Origin: Abelmoschus esculentus
Lineage: Eukaryota > Streptophyta > Magnoliopsida > Malvales > Malvaceae
Direction: 5' to 3'
Assembly: GCA_035048815.1 (NCBI GenBank)
Contig: JAUCBN010000055.1
Span: 11,018,501-11,082,500, forward strand
DNA: 64,000 nucleotides
Positions within the stretch are counted from its first letter, which is position 1; the number at the start of each line of letters is the position of its first letter. Shown here one piece after another: positions 10,911-25,640 of this stretch. The position numbers and the translations under genes were made by a program. The notes beneath the pieces are model-generated. The model ran no database searches. It was given only the letters and a program-made list of their open reading frames with translations, and had not been told where the DNA came from.

Positions 10911-13900
10911 CAAAATTCAAACAATTTCGCCACAAATAACATGATGAATCGAATTTATCTAAAAATTTTCGACATAAACCCATGCAAAATACCTGTCGTA
11001 GATTTCCACAAAGATCAAATAATACACAAAATAATCACACAAAAAAGTGAAAATGTAAAAAGGAAAACCTCAGCAAAAGTTCTTAAAGTATATGCTTGAG
11101 AAGATCCTCTCTCCACCATCTCCTTTCCTCCATTAAAATCCCAGAAATTCCCTGTGTTGAGACATCTTCTCTTCCCTTCTAAGCTTTCTTCTGCTATTCC
11201 AATGGAGTCTGCTGCTGGTGATGGCCACAAGGAAGCACTTGTGGACTGCAATGAAGTAATAACAGAGGGATACTAATCTTGATCCCGAGTTTCGGAGATG
11301 ATAACGGGTCGGATATATTGAAGTAAAAACGAATCGGATAGTTACGAGTATCCGAATCTAGGGTATCCATTATCATCTTTGTGAGGTCAAGATGGTTTAT
11401 ATACCATTAGGGCAACCATGAAGCTTTGGCAATTGTAATTTATGTACTTGTACTTTAGTTTTATGTGGCTCAATGTAAGCATTCATCTCCTAATTTTAGT
11501 ATTTTTTTTATTTATTTTAGGAAGGGTTAATTTTCCAAGCAAGATAAAACTTAGGTTCAGAAGTAAAGGTGGTAAACGAGTTATTCGGGTCGGGTTCAGT
11601 TCAGGTTATTTTAATTTGGGTAAGATTCGATTTTGATTATATTCAATTTCGTTTCAGTTCGAATCAGATCTAGTATGGTTCGATTCTATTTTATTTTGGA
11701 TCTATATTAATTCGAATCAAGTTGGGCCGAAACGGTCATATCGAGTCAAATTTTTTTAGTCAATTGATATCGAATCAATAGACTTTAAGTCGGATCAAAA
11801 TTAGATTAATAAGAGATAAATATGTTTCAGTCGGATTTTTAAACCAAGTTATTTTTTATTCTCATATATGAGGCTAATATATTTTACATTCTAAATCTTT
11901 CTACATGTGGTGGCTAATTGCTATGTGTTAGGTATTAAATTTTTATTTTTTATTAAATTATATCATTAGTTCATAAATTTTATTTTTAGTTCTTGTATTT
12001 TTTAATTTTAATTTATTTATTTATTTATTTTCTAAACTTTATTTTATTTTTTTTATAGACATTATTTGGTAAAGTTTCAATCTTTTTAATAAGTATTTAA
12101 AAACTATTTTCAAGCAAATAAAAACAATTAATTATTTTCACTATTTTGTATTAAGTAGACTATATTCTAAAGATAATTATTAATATTTAAAACCATATAA
12201 AAGAAAATCTTATTTTTACTATTTTAAATATAAAATAGTTATATTTACTTTAAATATAAAATTAATTACAAATTGAATAAAAAAATTAAAATTTTGTTTG
12301 GTTTAAGTAATTTTAATTTTGTATTCAATTATAAAAAAATGTTCATATTTAGTGAAAATATTTTTCTTTATTAAAATCAATTAATTACAATTATTAGATC
12401 AGTTAATTTAGTTATAAATTATTTGAAAATAAGACATGCTTAATCTAAATGTTTTGGTTTTTGTTAGAAAAAGGAAAAACTTTATTTCCCAATTTATTTT
12501 TTTTTAAAACAAAAAAAAAATCTTTTTAACATTTTATGTTTGGGTAAAGCACCTGACTAGTCCCTTTTATTATTGAGATGTTTGATTTTAGTTACCAATT
12601 TTGAAAATATTATGTATTAGTCATTTATGTTATCAATTTATAACATTTTAGTCATTTCAAAAATAATATAAAATATTAGTAAAAAATATTTTAAATTTAA
12701 TTCATGAATTTTAAATAAAATATTATTTTAACCTTTACATTTTAGATAAATATTAAATTAACTCATATATATATATCAGATAAAATATCAACTTGATTCA
12801 TTTACCTCACATTCTGTTGTCAGTTGTCTTCCATCGTCGATATTTATATTCTGATATTTTAAATACGAATTCGGTGTTTGTCATGAGCGTAGTCACGCCC
12901 ACAATTAGTTGATTAAAGAATACTATTACGAACCATTCAAAACATAAAATCAAGTTAAAATAGATAATTCAATCAATTGTACTATTTTTTTTCTTCTATT
13001 TTTTAATTTGTGTTTTTTAAATTAACTACCAATTTTACCATTAATTCAATTCTTACAACGTTATCATATGTTTTTCTTGATAATATTGCAGATGTTGTTA
13101 TTTTATGACATGGAATGATTTTTTTTAAAAAAATAAGTCTCGTAAAATCTTACGAAAAAAATACTTTTGCGAGTTTATATAACGATTACATAAATATAAA
13201 TATTTCAATAATGTTTTAAAAATCGTCTATATTTTACGATGATTTCAAATCAAATTCTGATATGTGTCATTGACATGTATGTATAAGATGAAAATCGTTT
13301 TTCTTTTCGATTTTAAAATAAATAAATAAGAGGAATTTAGATTAAAATTTATGTTTGAAAAAATATTGGGTTAGTAGATGTGTTTGAAAAATATTTAGGG
13401 AAATAAGCCAAAAAGAATAATATTTTTTGAACCTCGTCACTTGCAGATGGTCAGATGCTCGATAACCGTTAAAATAGTAAAAAATCATTACGTTTTCAGT
13501 TCAATCCAAAAGTGTAATCGGGTTCCATTTTGTTTGCAAATTATCCGATGTGTGTAGGAACACATAAATCTCTTCAAAGTATCTAGATAAGATAAAAGAA
13601 AAAAAAATAGTTTATCGAGGTGAATCTTTTCGGGTTTGCTCTAGTAATTTCTATGTAGCTCGTTCGAGCGATATGTATCTAGATCGAGTTGGTTTAATCC
13701 AACGGCTTACATGAATCTCGCCATATGTAGGTGACGACTGACGAGGTCCAAAGAACACTGTTTGATCTATTCTCCTAAATATTTTTTAAACACACCTAAT
13801 AGCTTAATATTTTTTCTAACGTTATTATTAACCTGAATACCCGATAAATAATAAATAATTATTAAAAAAACAAATTAATGATTAAAATTCCCAAAAATAA

Positions 13901-14244
13901 ACCAAAGAAGAGAGATATGAAAACAAAAGGTAAAAAATAGAAAGAATCTGAAAATAGCGGTTGCCAGCTCATAATAACACCATCTCTCATAGAACCACGC
14001 TTATACTTCCAGCTAAGACTCACTTCCCTCGGCGAACTTTAAGATTTTCCACAATTTCTCTCTGAAAATTTTCCTCCGTTCAAATGTGGAATTCAAAACC
14101 CAGAAATCACAAATCCAATCGATTAATCACTTAAATTCCTCAATAATCAAGGCTAAAACGACTTTGATTTCTGTTAATTTTTCAATCGGAGGTGTTGAAT
14201 CGTGACCCGGTCGTAGCTTTAGATTCGGAGCAGGCGGAGATCCG
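10911..14244. other. AT-rich intergenic DNA and promoter/5' leader of the 17-exon gene
   Basis: Mostly low-complexity AT DNA. A GC-richer patch at about 11085-11250 carries a 78-codon minus frame that I do not recognise. A block near 11570-11850 is rich in CGAATC/GGGTTCGG words typical of old repeats. From about 13970 the composition changes to CT-rich leader sequence. An in-frame TGA at 14203-14205 lies upstream of the ATG at 14245. Confidence 0.5.
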
Positions 14245-17200
14245 ATGACAACGACGTTCAGTCCCGGTAGGAGCCCTGCGAGTTCGAGGCACCAGTTGGG
14301 ATCCGCTAGTGGAGTTTCGAGGCTTAGATCTCTGTCGCTTAAGAAGCCGCCAGAGCCGTTGCGTCGGGCGGTGGCGGATTGTCTTTCTTCCTCGTCTTCT
14401 TCTTCTTCTTCGTCTTCGACGGCGTCGGGAGCTGGAGGTGTTAGCTCGTATCACCACGGGAGTACGTTGGTTTTGACTGAAGCGTCGAGGACACTTCGGG
14501 TTCGTTATTATTCTTTGTTGGATTTTAAAATTGCTCTTATTGTTTTTAGTATTAGATCTTATTATTGCGTGTTTTTATGCTTTGTAATATAATGAGTGGT
14601 TTTCTGCTGTGTATAAAACGTAATGGATTTTTTCTTTTAGAATTCATTTAGGTGTCAAAGCGTTTGGAAACATAATGTATATAAATTACCGAGAAATTGT
14701 AAGATTTTCTTTGTAGTTCTACATCGTTGTATTGTTCTGTATGTTTAAAAATTGGTGAAAGAAAATAATGAAAATGAACATCCTATTTGATTATAAATGT
14801 GAATGACCGAATGAATTGATTGTTAAGTTTAATAGTGAAAAAGAATTTAAGCGTGCATTTTGTTATTTGCAGAAGTTAGATTGAAATTCTAGTTCTTTAC
14901 ATTTTTTCATTTGCTTCAGGCAAGCAAAAATTTAGTAAAAGCACAATGGAATGCAGCTTAAGTTAATTACTCGTTAATTTTGCCTTTTTCCGTTTTCTCT
15001 CTCTTTTAAATAATAAAGTGTCTAAGCCTTTTCCTTTTGCTTCACCTGTGGAATTTATATTTGACTTTTGTAATATTATGGTTCACATTTTTGTTTTTGG
15101 TCTTTTGCTGTTTTTGTTATATGCATATTTTAGTATTAGACCTTTTTGCTTCCCATGTTGAATTGGTATTTAAACCTTATAATATCAGAACTTATATTTA
15201 ATAATTACAGGACTATCTGGCAGCGCCCTCAACAACTGACCAGTCTTACATTGTTATTTTAGAGCATACAATTGCAGAGAGGGAACGCAGGTAATTTATT
15301 TGCATAGTGTACATATATAACTGACCACAAAGTGTTTTAGAGAGAGATGGGGTTATGAACATGTTTGGGTGGTAAATAGATTGGTGATACAGAGTTTAAG
15401 TGATTGTGAGGCAATGCCTATTTCTGATAAATAATGGTGTGGTTTTAGATTGTTTTAGCAACTTGTTGATGTGTTGAAAGCTTACAATGCTTCATCCTTA
15501 TGAGAGTGTATTTACACCAAATTTAAGCAATGGTATACAAGTCTTGCGTAAGTGCTTCTTGAAACACCCATGAGTTATGTTTGTACGTCTGGAAATTTCT
15601 TAGAGAATGGCAGAAGAATATACAATTTATTTCAATAATTATTGAACACTTGAATGGAATGTAATATTGCAAAGAAAAACATGTAAAGAAAAAGTGATGC
15701 ATGATTGTTATATATAATTGTTGTCAGGTGCATTATTATTTTACAGTTGATTACTGATTCAACTGTCATTGCATGTCATACAGAGTACACTTTTCCCCTT
15801 TGTTAATCTAGTCATCACGCTTAGCACAGTGCTTGAACTAATTTTCTTTTCGTCTAATGTGTATATAATTTATGCCAGTCCAGCTGTAGTGGGAAGGTGT
15901 GTGGCACTTCTGAAGCGTTACCTCTTAAGGTGTGCTGTTCTTGCCGTGAATTTGTATTTCTCTTATTTTCAGTTTATTTAGAATAGGGACGGTTTTGAAT
16001 GTTTGTTGGTTTCTGAATGCAATATATGAACCAGGATTGACATCTAGCATGTATTCATAAAATGTGGTTGATATCCAGTTTTGGACTGACTGGAAAATTT
16101 ATCAAGATTATAAGTTCCAAGATTATAGGGTCTATTTTATATTGTTGTTTTGTTTTATAATTTCATTTGTGTTCTATTTGGTGCAGGTATAAGCCCAGTG
16201 AGGAGACTTTGCTGCAAATAGATCGCTTTTGTGTCAACTTAATTGCTGAATGTGACATTAGTCCAAATCGAAGGTTGTCACCTTGGTCTCGATCTTTAAA
16301 TCAACAATCTAGCACCTCAGCGACACCATCATCATCTGCAAGTGCTTCTCCTTTGTTGCCTGTATCTAGTTTTGCTTCTATAGCCCTTGTAAAGTCATTG
16401 AATTATGTGAGATCTTTAGTAGCTCAACATATTCCAAAGCGTTCATTCCAGCCAGCAGCTTTTGCTGGGTCGACGTTGGCATCTAGGAGGTCACTTCCTT
16501 CGTTGACATCTCTGTTGAGTAAATCTTTCAACTCCCAGTTATGCCCTGTGAATGTTGGAGAGTCTTTAGAGAAGCAAGATGCTACAACTTTATCTGTTTC
16601 AAACTTGTCAAACATTGAGGAAGCTGATGGAATGGAGAATCCTGAATATATCGCGCATGATGTTTTGAAATGGCGTTGGCTCAGGGATCATCAGTCACCA
16701 GTGTTTACTGAAAGGTAATCAGTTTTGTAATTTGTATATGCTGATCAAGTATCTGATAGTTTCATGCTGGTTTTATTTTCTTCCGTTATAAGTCTTCTAA
16801 GTCTCTGGTATGTTTATCTTTTAATACTGCTCTTCCATTTGTTCTGCTTCTAATTCAATTTAACATTTGAAATGTTCTATTTTAAAAAAACAGTGATCAA
16901 TCTGCGAATGTGCAAGACATGAGAACACATAATTTCTTAGAAGTAGGAGCAGCAGCTTTACTCGTTGGAGATATGGAAGCTAAAATGAATGATCAACCTT
17001 GGAAATATTTCGGCACAGCTGATATGCCTTATCTTGATCAACTCTTACAGCCCTCACCGGTAACAACAATTGGCAATTCCGCTTCTGCTCACTCCCATTT
17101 GAGAGCAATTACTGCTTTGAAACGCGGTAAAGGAGGACCTCATGAAATTTGGTATGTTCTTCACTTGCTTTTGGATTATTGCTTTGATGACTTTATGATT

Positions 17201-20200
17201 TGTCTCCCTTAACATTATATTGTTTGCATGGTTCATGGGGATTTATCATGTCAGAATTATATATCTGTGCTGTCAGACTTATCTTTGCTATTTGATGGGT
17301 TGGAAAGGTCAGATGATAGCTTTCAAGGCAACGATTTCAAGCTTCTTTTTTAGTTAAATGTTTGGAATCTTTTAGCTATAGGTTCTGTTTGCCCATAACA
17401 CCTGTCTACATAATATACTATGACTGCTTTTATTGAGTTTGTCAATTTGGTTAAGTTGGCTGACCCAAGACATTGAAACAATGGATGAACTCTGCATGTT
17501 TTGGTTTGTTGGTGCCATGCTACATATGTCCTATCCGATGCTAGCCATACACCAGATTCTAAGAATTTTGTTAGAAAGATGTATTTTAACATGAATAACT
17601 TTGTTTCACGTACTATTTTTTTTTGTTGCTTTCATTGGTTATGAATGTTCGACAGTGCTACACTCATTTGCATGTTTTGGCTTGTTGGTGCCATACTATG
17701 TACAACCAATCTGATGTTAGTCATAAGCTGGATTTAAACAAATTTAACTGATCAAGTTAGAAAGATGTGTTTTTGTCTAAGAGAAAATTAGCATAATGAT
17801 CTGAATACTCTAAAACTGAAGCTTCTTCAAATGGTGGTATAATTAGTTATATGGAACTGTTGAGTCTAAGATAAAATTAACTATGCATAGTTTAAACCTT
17901 ATTTTGAATGAAGTTGTATGGTTACGAATTTGGCCTATTGCATTTGATTCATGTAGGGATGATTCTCCAGCAAGCACATTCCGCCCACGTGCCCGGCCAC
18001 TTTTCCAATATCGTCATTACAGGTGTGCAATTTGACATCCTTTAATTAACTTCTTCTGTAATTTGTTAGGTAATGGCTTTTGCCTCTATTGCTAGTATAC
18101 TATGTTCTGGGATTGAAATGAGTTTATCCCTTTTTCTGTTAGCAAATACTCCATGTTTAATTTGAGGACATTAATTTTGTTGAGTTGAACATGAAGCATT
18201 TACTCACTCCATTTTCTACAAATTGTATAATTGTTCCATAGCATCATGATCTGTGGTTGGGTCTATCTTGCATTTTTCTTGTGCCGGAGTGCATAAATGT
18301 TGAATTTTTTTTTGAAGTGCTGTTTGTTTCACAACATTGATAGATCTCAATGTGGTTGAGTTTATGTCTTTGATTTGATCTTCTAATCATTTTTTTTTTT
18401 GTGTGTGTATATCAGTGAACAACAACCTCTCCGTTTGAACCCTGCTGAGGTATGCGAGGTCATTGCTGCTGTCTGCTCTGAGACATCTTTTACAAATGTT
18501 AATACCATGACGGTGTCTTCTAGATTAAGTAGTAACACACCAAAGCCATCAATGGATGTGGCTGTGAGCGTCCTCATTAAACTGGTTATTGACATGTATG
18601 TTTCTTTTTCTTCTTTATTTGAACCTCTTTTGTCCTGTATTATATGCTGTACATGCAGCCTTTCTTTCTCTCATCTCTCCCCAGCAACCTTCTTTTGTCC
18701 TTACAATAATAATGTTACATTTTGCGTGTTAGCCTAAGGTGCATTAGTTATTTTGGAGTCATTCTTATGTTAAGGGTGAAAAACTTTCCTCTTTTTTTAT
18801 CCTGCAATCCTAAAGACAAGGTATTATAATGCACCCGGAATAGTTCACTAATAAATTGCTATTTAACAGCATTTTTCCCAAGAAAACAGTATATAAATCC
18901 ATTTTAAGAATATTAAGTTGACCTCCCCTTGATCATGTTGTGGGTGCACTTCAAATTGTTGCTTCCTTTAATTAGGTGGAGATCTGACCAATTACAAGCC
19001 ACAAGGGTCAGTTATTCGTAATGTTACCAGGGGTTTGATCCTGAATTGCCAATATAACTTGTTTTGCAGAGAATCATGGGATTGATTTTATTTCATTTTT
19101 CTTGGCTTGTTTTCTTCTTCCAAATTTCACATCTAAAGATGGTTGTTGGTATGGAGTTGCTGAACTTTTTGTTTTGTAGGTATGTCTTGGATTCTGGAAC
19201 TGCTGCTCCTCTCACTCTCTCTATGCTTCAGGTTTTTGTTTATTACATTTTTAGTTTCTTATTCAAAAGTATTGTGAAAGCATATTTTAACTCTTACCTT
19301 TAATTTGTGAATTTTCTTACAGGAGATGCTTAGTTCTCCAAGGACATCGTGTAGGGTGCGTGCTTTTGATTTAATTCTAAACCTTGCAGTCCATGCTCAC
19401 TTGTTAGAGCCAATGATAATTGATGATAATACTCCAGTTGAGGAAGAGTATTCTCAAGAATTACTTTTAAATAGTGAAGATCAGCCTTCTACACAAGGGA
19501 TAAGGAAAATAGATTCTGTCAAGACGTTGGGAATGCCCTCAGCTATTGATAAATTTGAGTCTTGGATTTTAAACATTTTATATGAGATACTTCTCCTTCT
19601 TGTTCAGGTACAGACAGTCTTTTAAATGAAGCTTGTGCACTTTAGTTGCTTTTATTTTAGGATGTTCAGTCCCTGTTTTTCCTTCCATTTTATTTTTCTC
19701 ATGCTATTGCATTTTTCCCAAGTAGTTTTTATGATCTCTCATGCCTTTAATACTTGTTACAGACTGATGAGATGGAAGAATCTGTCTGGGCTTCTGCTCT
19801 AAGCTGCTTACTATATTTTGTTTGTGATAGAGGCAACATTTGGAGAAATCGATTAAAAGGGCTTGACATCAGGGTGAGTGATTTTGCTTGCCTAACTCCC
19901 CCTTCCTGGAGCTTTCCCAAATTTAGCACATATTGTTTTCTTACCTTGATTTCCCATCACTCTAATTTTTGCATGTCTTGTGTTATGCATACTCCACGAT
20001 TTTCTTTATCAAAACTATGCTCATGCAGTCTTGTCGACCGAATCTGACCTAAAATTTGGTTGGATTCCAGTAAATATATGACTTGTTTCTTTTAGACAAT
20101 TTTATCTTAATCTATTATGGCCATAAATCTGAGTCTCTTTTATGGTCTCTTCACTTGCCTTCAGGTTGTCAAGGCACTTATTGAGATTAGCCGGATAAAT

Positions 20201-23200
20201 TCCTGGGCTGAACTTGTTCACTGCAAACTTGTTAGTATCCTAACAAACATGTTATATCAAGTACCGGAGGACTCTACCACAGCCATCATGAGTGAGGCAA
20301 GCTTTCTTGTTGACCAGCTTGACCTGATTGGTGGAATTGATTTTATCTTCTTTGAGGTATGCTGATTAGTTTGATATGGGCACGCAGAAATAGGACTTAT
20401 CTTGTCCTCTGGTCTTCGTGTAACAATTTTCAGCTATAATTAAATTATTTTTCCCAAACAATTCCTGAATGAATTTTTTTTGACCCTACGCCCTACCCGA
20501 TATTAAAAAATATGGGGGTTAATTGAAATGTATGCAAAAGTTCTTAAATGTAGAGAAATATTTTAACATGTATGTTTTCTTCTTTCAATTATCAAGTGCA
20601 GTATTCGTTGTCAACCTCAAGGGAAGAAAGAAAACATCTTTATTTGGTGCTTTTCGACTATGTTTTGCATCAAATAAATGAAACATGCATATCAACTGGA
20701 GTTTCTGAATATAGTGTTGATGAGATTCAACCAATTGCTGCACTGCTCTCTTTGGCCGATGCACCAGAAGCCTTTTATATTTCTGTTAAGTTGGGGGTGG
20801 AAGGAATTGGGGAGCTTTTGAGAATATCAATTTCTGCTACATTGTCTAGATACCCTAACAACGAGCGATTACAAACGGTAATTTCTTGTAAATATTTGTG
20901 CAGTTCTGCTTGTGTTGTGAAAACCAGTTTCTTTTTAATGTTCGGCGTGTGGGGGTGGTGATGAAGCAGGATGTTAATTTGGTCTGTGGTGTGTGATCAC
21001 TTGTATGGTTCCATTATTTGATTCATTTCGTATCTTCAAGTATAACTTTTCCATGGAAATAAAAATGAATCAGTGGAGGCTTTAGTATTATCATGTTAAA
21101 TTGTTCATATTGCTAACCTCATCTCTACTAATATTTCACTGGAGTTTGTTGAAGTGATAACCAACCGTGTGAATTGCAACTATATATCTTTTTTTCTGAT
21201 TATTATTTGTTTTCCTTTGCAGCTTTTGGAAAATATTACAGAGAAATTAGATAAAATAATACGTTCATTTACGCATTTGGACACAGAGTTCTTGCATCTG
21301 AAACAGATAACTAAATCCAACAGGTTCAAGGACAATATTGAGAGTTCATCCTTGCGAAATGGTGTTGCAATGAAAGCAAAGCTTGCCTGGTCCATTTTAC
21401 ATTCTCTTCTTCATTCAGATAGAATCATTTGCTGCCAGAATGGATTTATCTGGTTAGGAGATCTGCTTATTGCTGAAATAAGTGAGACAAGGAATGGGAG
21501 TATATGGTCCAATGTCAAGAGCTTGCAGAATAAAATTGCTTATGCTGGTGTTCATGATTCCTCTGGTCCTTCTGATATACCTTTGTCTATCTGGTTGATG
21601 TGTGGTCTTCTAAAGTCAAAGAACAGTTCCATTAGGTGGGGTTTCTTAGTTGTTCTGGAAAGGCTTCTCATGCGGTGCAAGTTTTTGTTAGATGAGAGTG
21701 AAGTGCAACACCCAAGCAACAGTGATGTTAGCAATGATAATAGAGATGCCCGACTTGAGAACGCAAATACAGTGATAGACATCATGAGCAGTGCTTTGTC
21801 CTTGGTAGCTCAAATAAACGAAACAGACCGCATAAATATTTTAAAGGTAATTTGCTTGGAGAGCTTTCAAAAAATCTTTAAAATGTCAGTGATATTTGAG
21901 ATCGTCAAATTTGATTTGGTGAAAGTGAAGATGATGTGTGATCCATGTTGGTATTTCTCAAATTAAATGCCCCTCTTAACTTTTGCATTTGAGGATTTTA
22001 TCGTTAACTTTTGTATTTAAATTTTTGTGCCCCATTTCTTAATTTGCACTTTAGAACTCTAAGAGTTGCAAATTACAATTCCTTTCTCTTTGTTGAACAG
22101 ATGTGTGATATTTTATTCTCTCAATTGTGCTTGAAAGTTCCCCATTCAAATGCAATGCAATTTGGTGAAGGAATACAGCGGACTAAAGTTTTCACTCGCA
22201 CAGAAGGAATAAAAAAAACTAGTAATGCTGAGTTTGTAACACAAGCAAGCGGTCGCTGGGATGAATTAATGGAGGAAACTGATAGCAAATCAGGCTACGG
22301 TGTCGGTGGTCCTATTTGTGAGACAGCTTCTATGGCTGCACAGCTACTCCGAGGACAAGCCATTGCACCAATGCAATTAGTTGCACGTGTTCCAGCTGCT
22401 CTGTTTTATTGGCCTTTGATTCAACTTGCAGGTGCAGCAACTGATAACATCGCAATAGGTGTTGCCGTTGGAAGCAAAGGAAGAGGGAACCTTCCTGGTG
22501 CTACCTCTGACATTCGGGCTACCCTTCTTTTGCTTCTAGTTGGTAAATGTACTGCCGATCCTACAGCTTTTCAGGAAGTTGGTGGAGAAGAATTTTTCAG
22601 GTGATCTCAACTTCTTTGCTTGTGAGGAATGAATTCGACTGAAGCTTTCCCGCAGACTTGTCAAAATATTAACTTTCCTTTTTACCCTTCCTTTTAGGGA
22701 ACTCTTGGATGATACTGATTCAAGGGTGGCATATTACTCTACGGCTTTTCTATTGAAGGTAAGAAAAATCTATCTATTCCCCTTTTGTTTCCCTCCTTAG
22801 TCCTTCATTTCGTGGTTATGCCTTTCTGCTAAGCCATTCAAGTGTGGGAACTTTGCAGAGAATGATGACCGAGAAACCAGAAAAGTACCAACACATGCTA
22901 CAAAAGCTTGTTTATAAAGCTCAGCAGGTAAGTAATTCATCCAAGTTCAGTATGAACCCACTTTATTGCAACTATGAAGCTCGGACACAAGAACAACTGA
23001 TGAAATATTGGAATATGGAAGGCGTTTTTAGTTTGAAACTCCGTACAGTGGCATTTCCATGAAAGAAAACTTCCATTTTCCTTATCTGATTGACTACGCA
23101 TCTCAAAGTTTAAAAAACAGATAAAAATTAATTAAAAACAATATCTTTAATTAATGTCCTTGTCATATGTAGATTATTTCCTTGTCAGCAACTCGTTGTG

Positions 23201-23348
23201 CCGTTCTAATATATAGTACTGCTTTTAAGTTAGTGGTTGCTGAAGTCATTGTTTTCGTGCTTCAAATCTGCAGAGTAACAATGAAAAACTGCTTGAGAAT
23301 CCATACCTTCAGATGCGCGGGATATTCCAGCTATCAAATGAGCTTTGA
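14245..23348 (+). CDS. Large conserved plant protein of unknown function (At3g12590-like), 1220 aa, 17 exons
   Basis: Exons by frame and GT-AG sites: 14245-14499, 15211-15290, 15879-15929, 16187-16714, 16894-17151, 17957-18022, 18416-18595, 19180-19231, 19323-19607, 19763-19873, 20165-20356, 20602-20877, 21223-21846, 22101-22600, 22698-22758, 22859-22927, 23274-23348. They join without a stop into 1220 residues. The start is supported by an in-frame TGA 14 codons upstream and by the family's N-terminus (FSPGRSP, then KKPPEPLRRAVADCLS). A serine tract (TCT/TCC/TCG codons, about 14386-14420) follows. The rest is long, helix-rich and leucine-rich, with conserved blocks such as LLKRYLLRYKPSEETLLQ, LNYVRSLVAQHIPKR, LPIWLMCGLLK-like and PAALFYWPLIQLAGAATD. 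I see no signal peptide or clear membrane segment. An armadillo-like helical fold is plausible; the role is unknown to me. Confidence 0.85.
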
Positions 23349-24955
23349 ACTTCGTTGGTTTCATGATTCTTCTCTGCAGATTTTAGATATACATTCTGCT
23401 GGAGGCACTGCAGTGTTCATTAACATGACTTTCCTTAATGAAAATTTAACCCTAGCAACCTGTGGCCGACTCTCTGAGTCCGTTCTTGATGTATGCTTTG
23501 ATTTAGTGAGCCTGCACAAGATAGTTTGGAATCCTAAAGTAGTTCTAAGCTGTAAAAGTCAATGAATTTCGGCGAAAAGTGCGAGATTCCCAACCTAACA
23601 GTGTAAATACTTTGCATGCTGCTACATCTGCCCTCGGATCTGCTGTAAAAATATAGACGAAGGTGAGACTTTTTATTTCTATCTACTTGTCTAGACATTA
23701 ATGAAATAGAGTTTTGTGACTTCATAGAAATATATGATCATTTCTCGAGACCTTAAGTTTCAGGAATGCCAGGAGAAAACGTAAAAATGGAATGATTGGA
23801 GCCGTCGATTCATATGCCTTTCAATTCTGATTCTGGATTGTGCTTCTCAAGGGATTGGATCGACATACCTTCAGGTATTCCCTGTCTTAACTTTGGTCGT
23901 GTTAAGTCATCGATTCACACGTATTCATACACTTAATCCGTTGTTAGGCATCCGTATACAACACATACCGGATATGGGTATAGGGTATACACCTACCTAA
24001 CACTCACCTCCTACTTTGGATCATTTAGGCTAAAATATTTGCACATTGTTTATCAACCTTTTCGAAGATCCGTTTTAAACATGCTGAACAAAGTTATTCA
24101 TTCGAAAACATTCTATCATCATTACTCGTATCATTGCTTGCACTAATATTTCTTCAATCACGGAACAGTTATCCTTGCCCTTTACACAACACAGAAGAGT
24201 TTCTGGCCACCTAAAGTAAGGCTCTTTGTACAGAGTTAGATTTTCCGATGACATATAGTGTCGTGAGTGCGGGTTATTATCATCTACTTTTTAAAGGCCA
24301 TCCTAAGTAATAATAATATAAAACGACCCTCCGATGTTTAACCGATGGATGTTCGTTGCCACAATGGCGATTCGAACAGAGGATCATTAATTTTTTTTTT
24401 CTCTACACAATAGGACCTTTCAGGGGTATTGGAGTCCGTTAATAGGTAGTGTATCAGCTTGGAATGTCTGTTTTTAAGGGACATGTCCAAAGTGTGCATG
24501 CTATTGTAAATATGTGAATTTGTTTTTTTCTCTTTTTGCAATAAAGTACACTTGTTTGATTTCTGGGAATAACTGTGTAAATTATTGTGAAATACTTTTA
24601 AATTAGTTGCATGTAAACTTAATTTGTTTAATATTTACATATTTTTTTTAAAAGAGGATATGTTCATTGATAAAGGAAAACAAACAAAACTGAATTGGTT
24701 AGAAAGAACAATAGGGTGTTTAATTAAATTAATTTGGTTATTTGTTTATTTTTTTAAAGGTGTTTGTGCCAGGTTTGTATTTGTTTAAATTTTAATAGTA
24801 TTTGTATTCGTTTATTTGTTTTTAAAAGTGTTCGTGTTCGTTTGTTTAGTATTTTTGAATGTGCTCGTTTATACGAGGACACTGCATGTATGATCATAAA
24901 TATTAATTAAATTAAAATGAATCTCAACATTGTGAAATTAATGTATTACTCTTTC

Positions 24956-25110
24956 ACGAGCCTTTTAACTTAAGTGGTTAATGGAACGGTTGTTGTTCTT
25001 AGAGATCGTGAATTTTTTGAGTATTAATAATTGTAGTAAAGTGATTGAGCGATCAATGTTAAATAATTGAGATTATTTTTTAGAACAGATAGTACTGTAA
25101 TCACCATTAG
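24956..25110 (+). repeat. SINE-like (tRNA-like) repeat, copy 1
   Basis: It contains CTTTTAACTTAAGTGGTTAA followed by GTTCTTAGAGATCGTGAA, and it resembles the repeat at 25508-25640. The AAGTGGTTAA word looks like a tRNA A-box. The B-box region is degenerate here. SINE origin is only suggested. Confidence 0.35.
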
Positions 25111-25507
25111 TTAAATAAAAAAATATATTACTCCTTAAGCACCTCAGGTTTCATAGTTTGAAATGTTAAGTTCATTTTGTGTTGAATTTAATCTTTAATA
25201 TTTAAAGTATAGAAAAAATAAGCTTATAAATGAGTGGATATAGTAGCCTTGTTTGTGAACATAATTAAATCGAATATATTTATGTTTGTGTTTATTTATG
25301 AAACGAATATAAATATTTTATTTATACTAACTTAATAAACGAATGATTAATCCAATGCTCTATTTACATCCATAAATGTTCATTTCTACTTTAATAAAAT
25401 GTGAAATCCATTAATTATCCTATCTTGCATTGTTTCCAATTCTATATTTATCTTAAGATCGTAATATTTTATATTATTCAGGATACGATATTTAAATTTA
25501 ATTTTAA

Positions 25508-25640
25508 AAAGCGCGAGTCTTTTAACTTAAATGGTTAACAGAACGATTGTTATTCTTAAAGATCACAGGTTCGAGCACTAGTAATAATTACAACAAAAGT
25601 GATTGAACTTACTATTATTACCGTTAACTAAATAAAAAAA
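25508..25640 (+). repeat. SINE-like (tRNA-like) repeat, copy 2
   Basis: It shares the order of words with copy 1 (CTTTTAACTTAAATGGTTAA ... ATTCTTAAAGATCACAGG) and keeps a B-box-like GGTTCGAGCA. Two diverged copies within 600 bases fit an old dispersed or locally duplicated repeat. No tRNA cloverleaf is evident. Confidence 0.35.

Noticed and set aside
11015..11251. 78-codon minus frame in a GC-richer patch
   Set aside because: No recognisable family, no splice context and a hydrophobic tail made of low-complexity sequence; not enough to call a gene.
25508..25640. Possible tRNA gene
   Set aside because: A- and B-box-like words occur, but no cloverleaf or anticodon stem can be drawn; a SINE-like relic is more likely.
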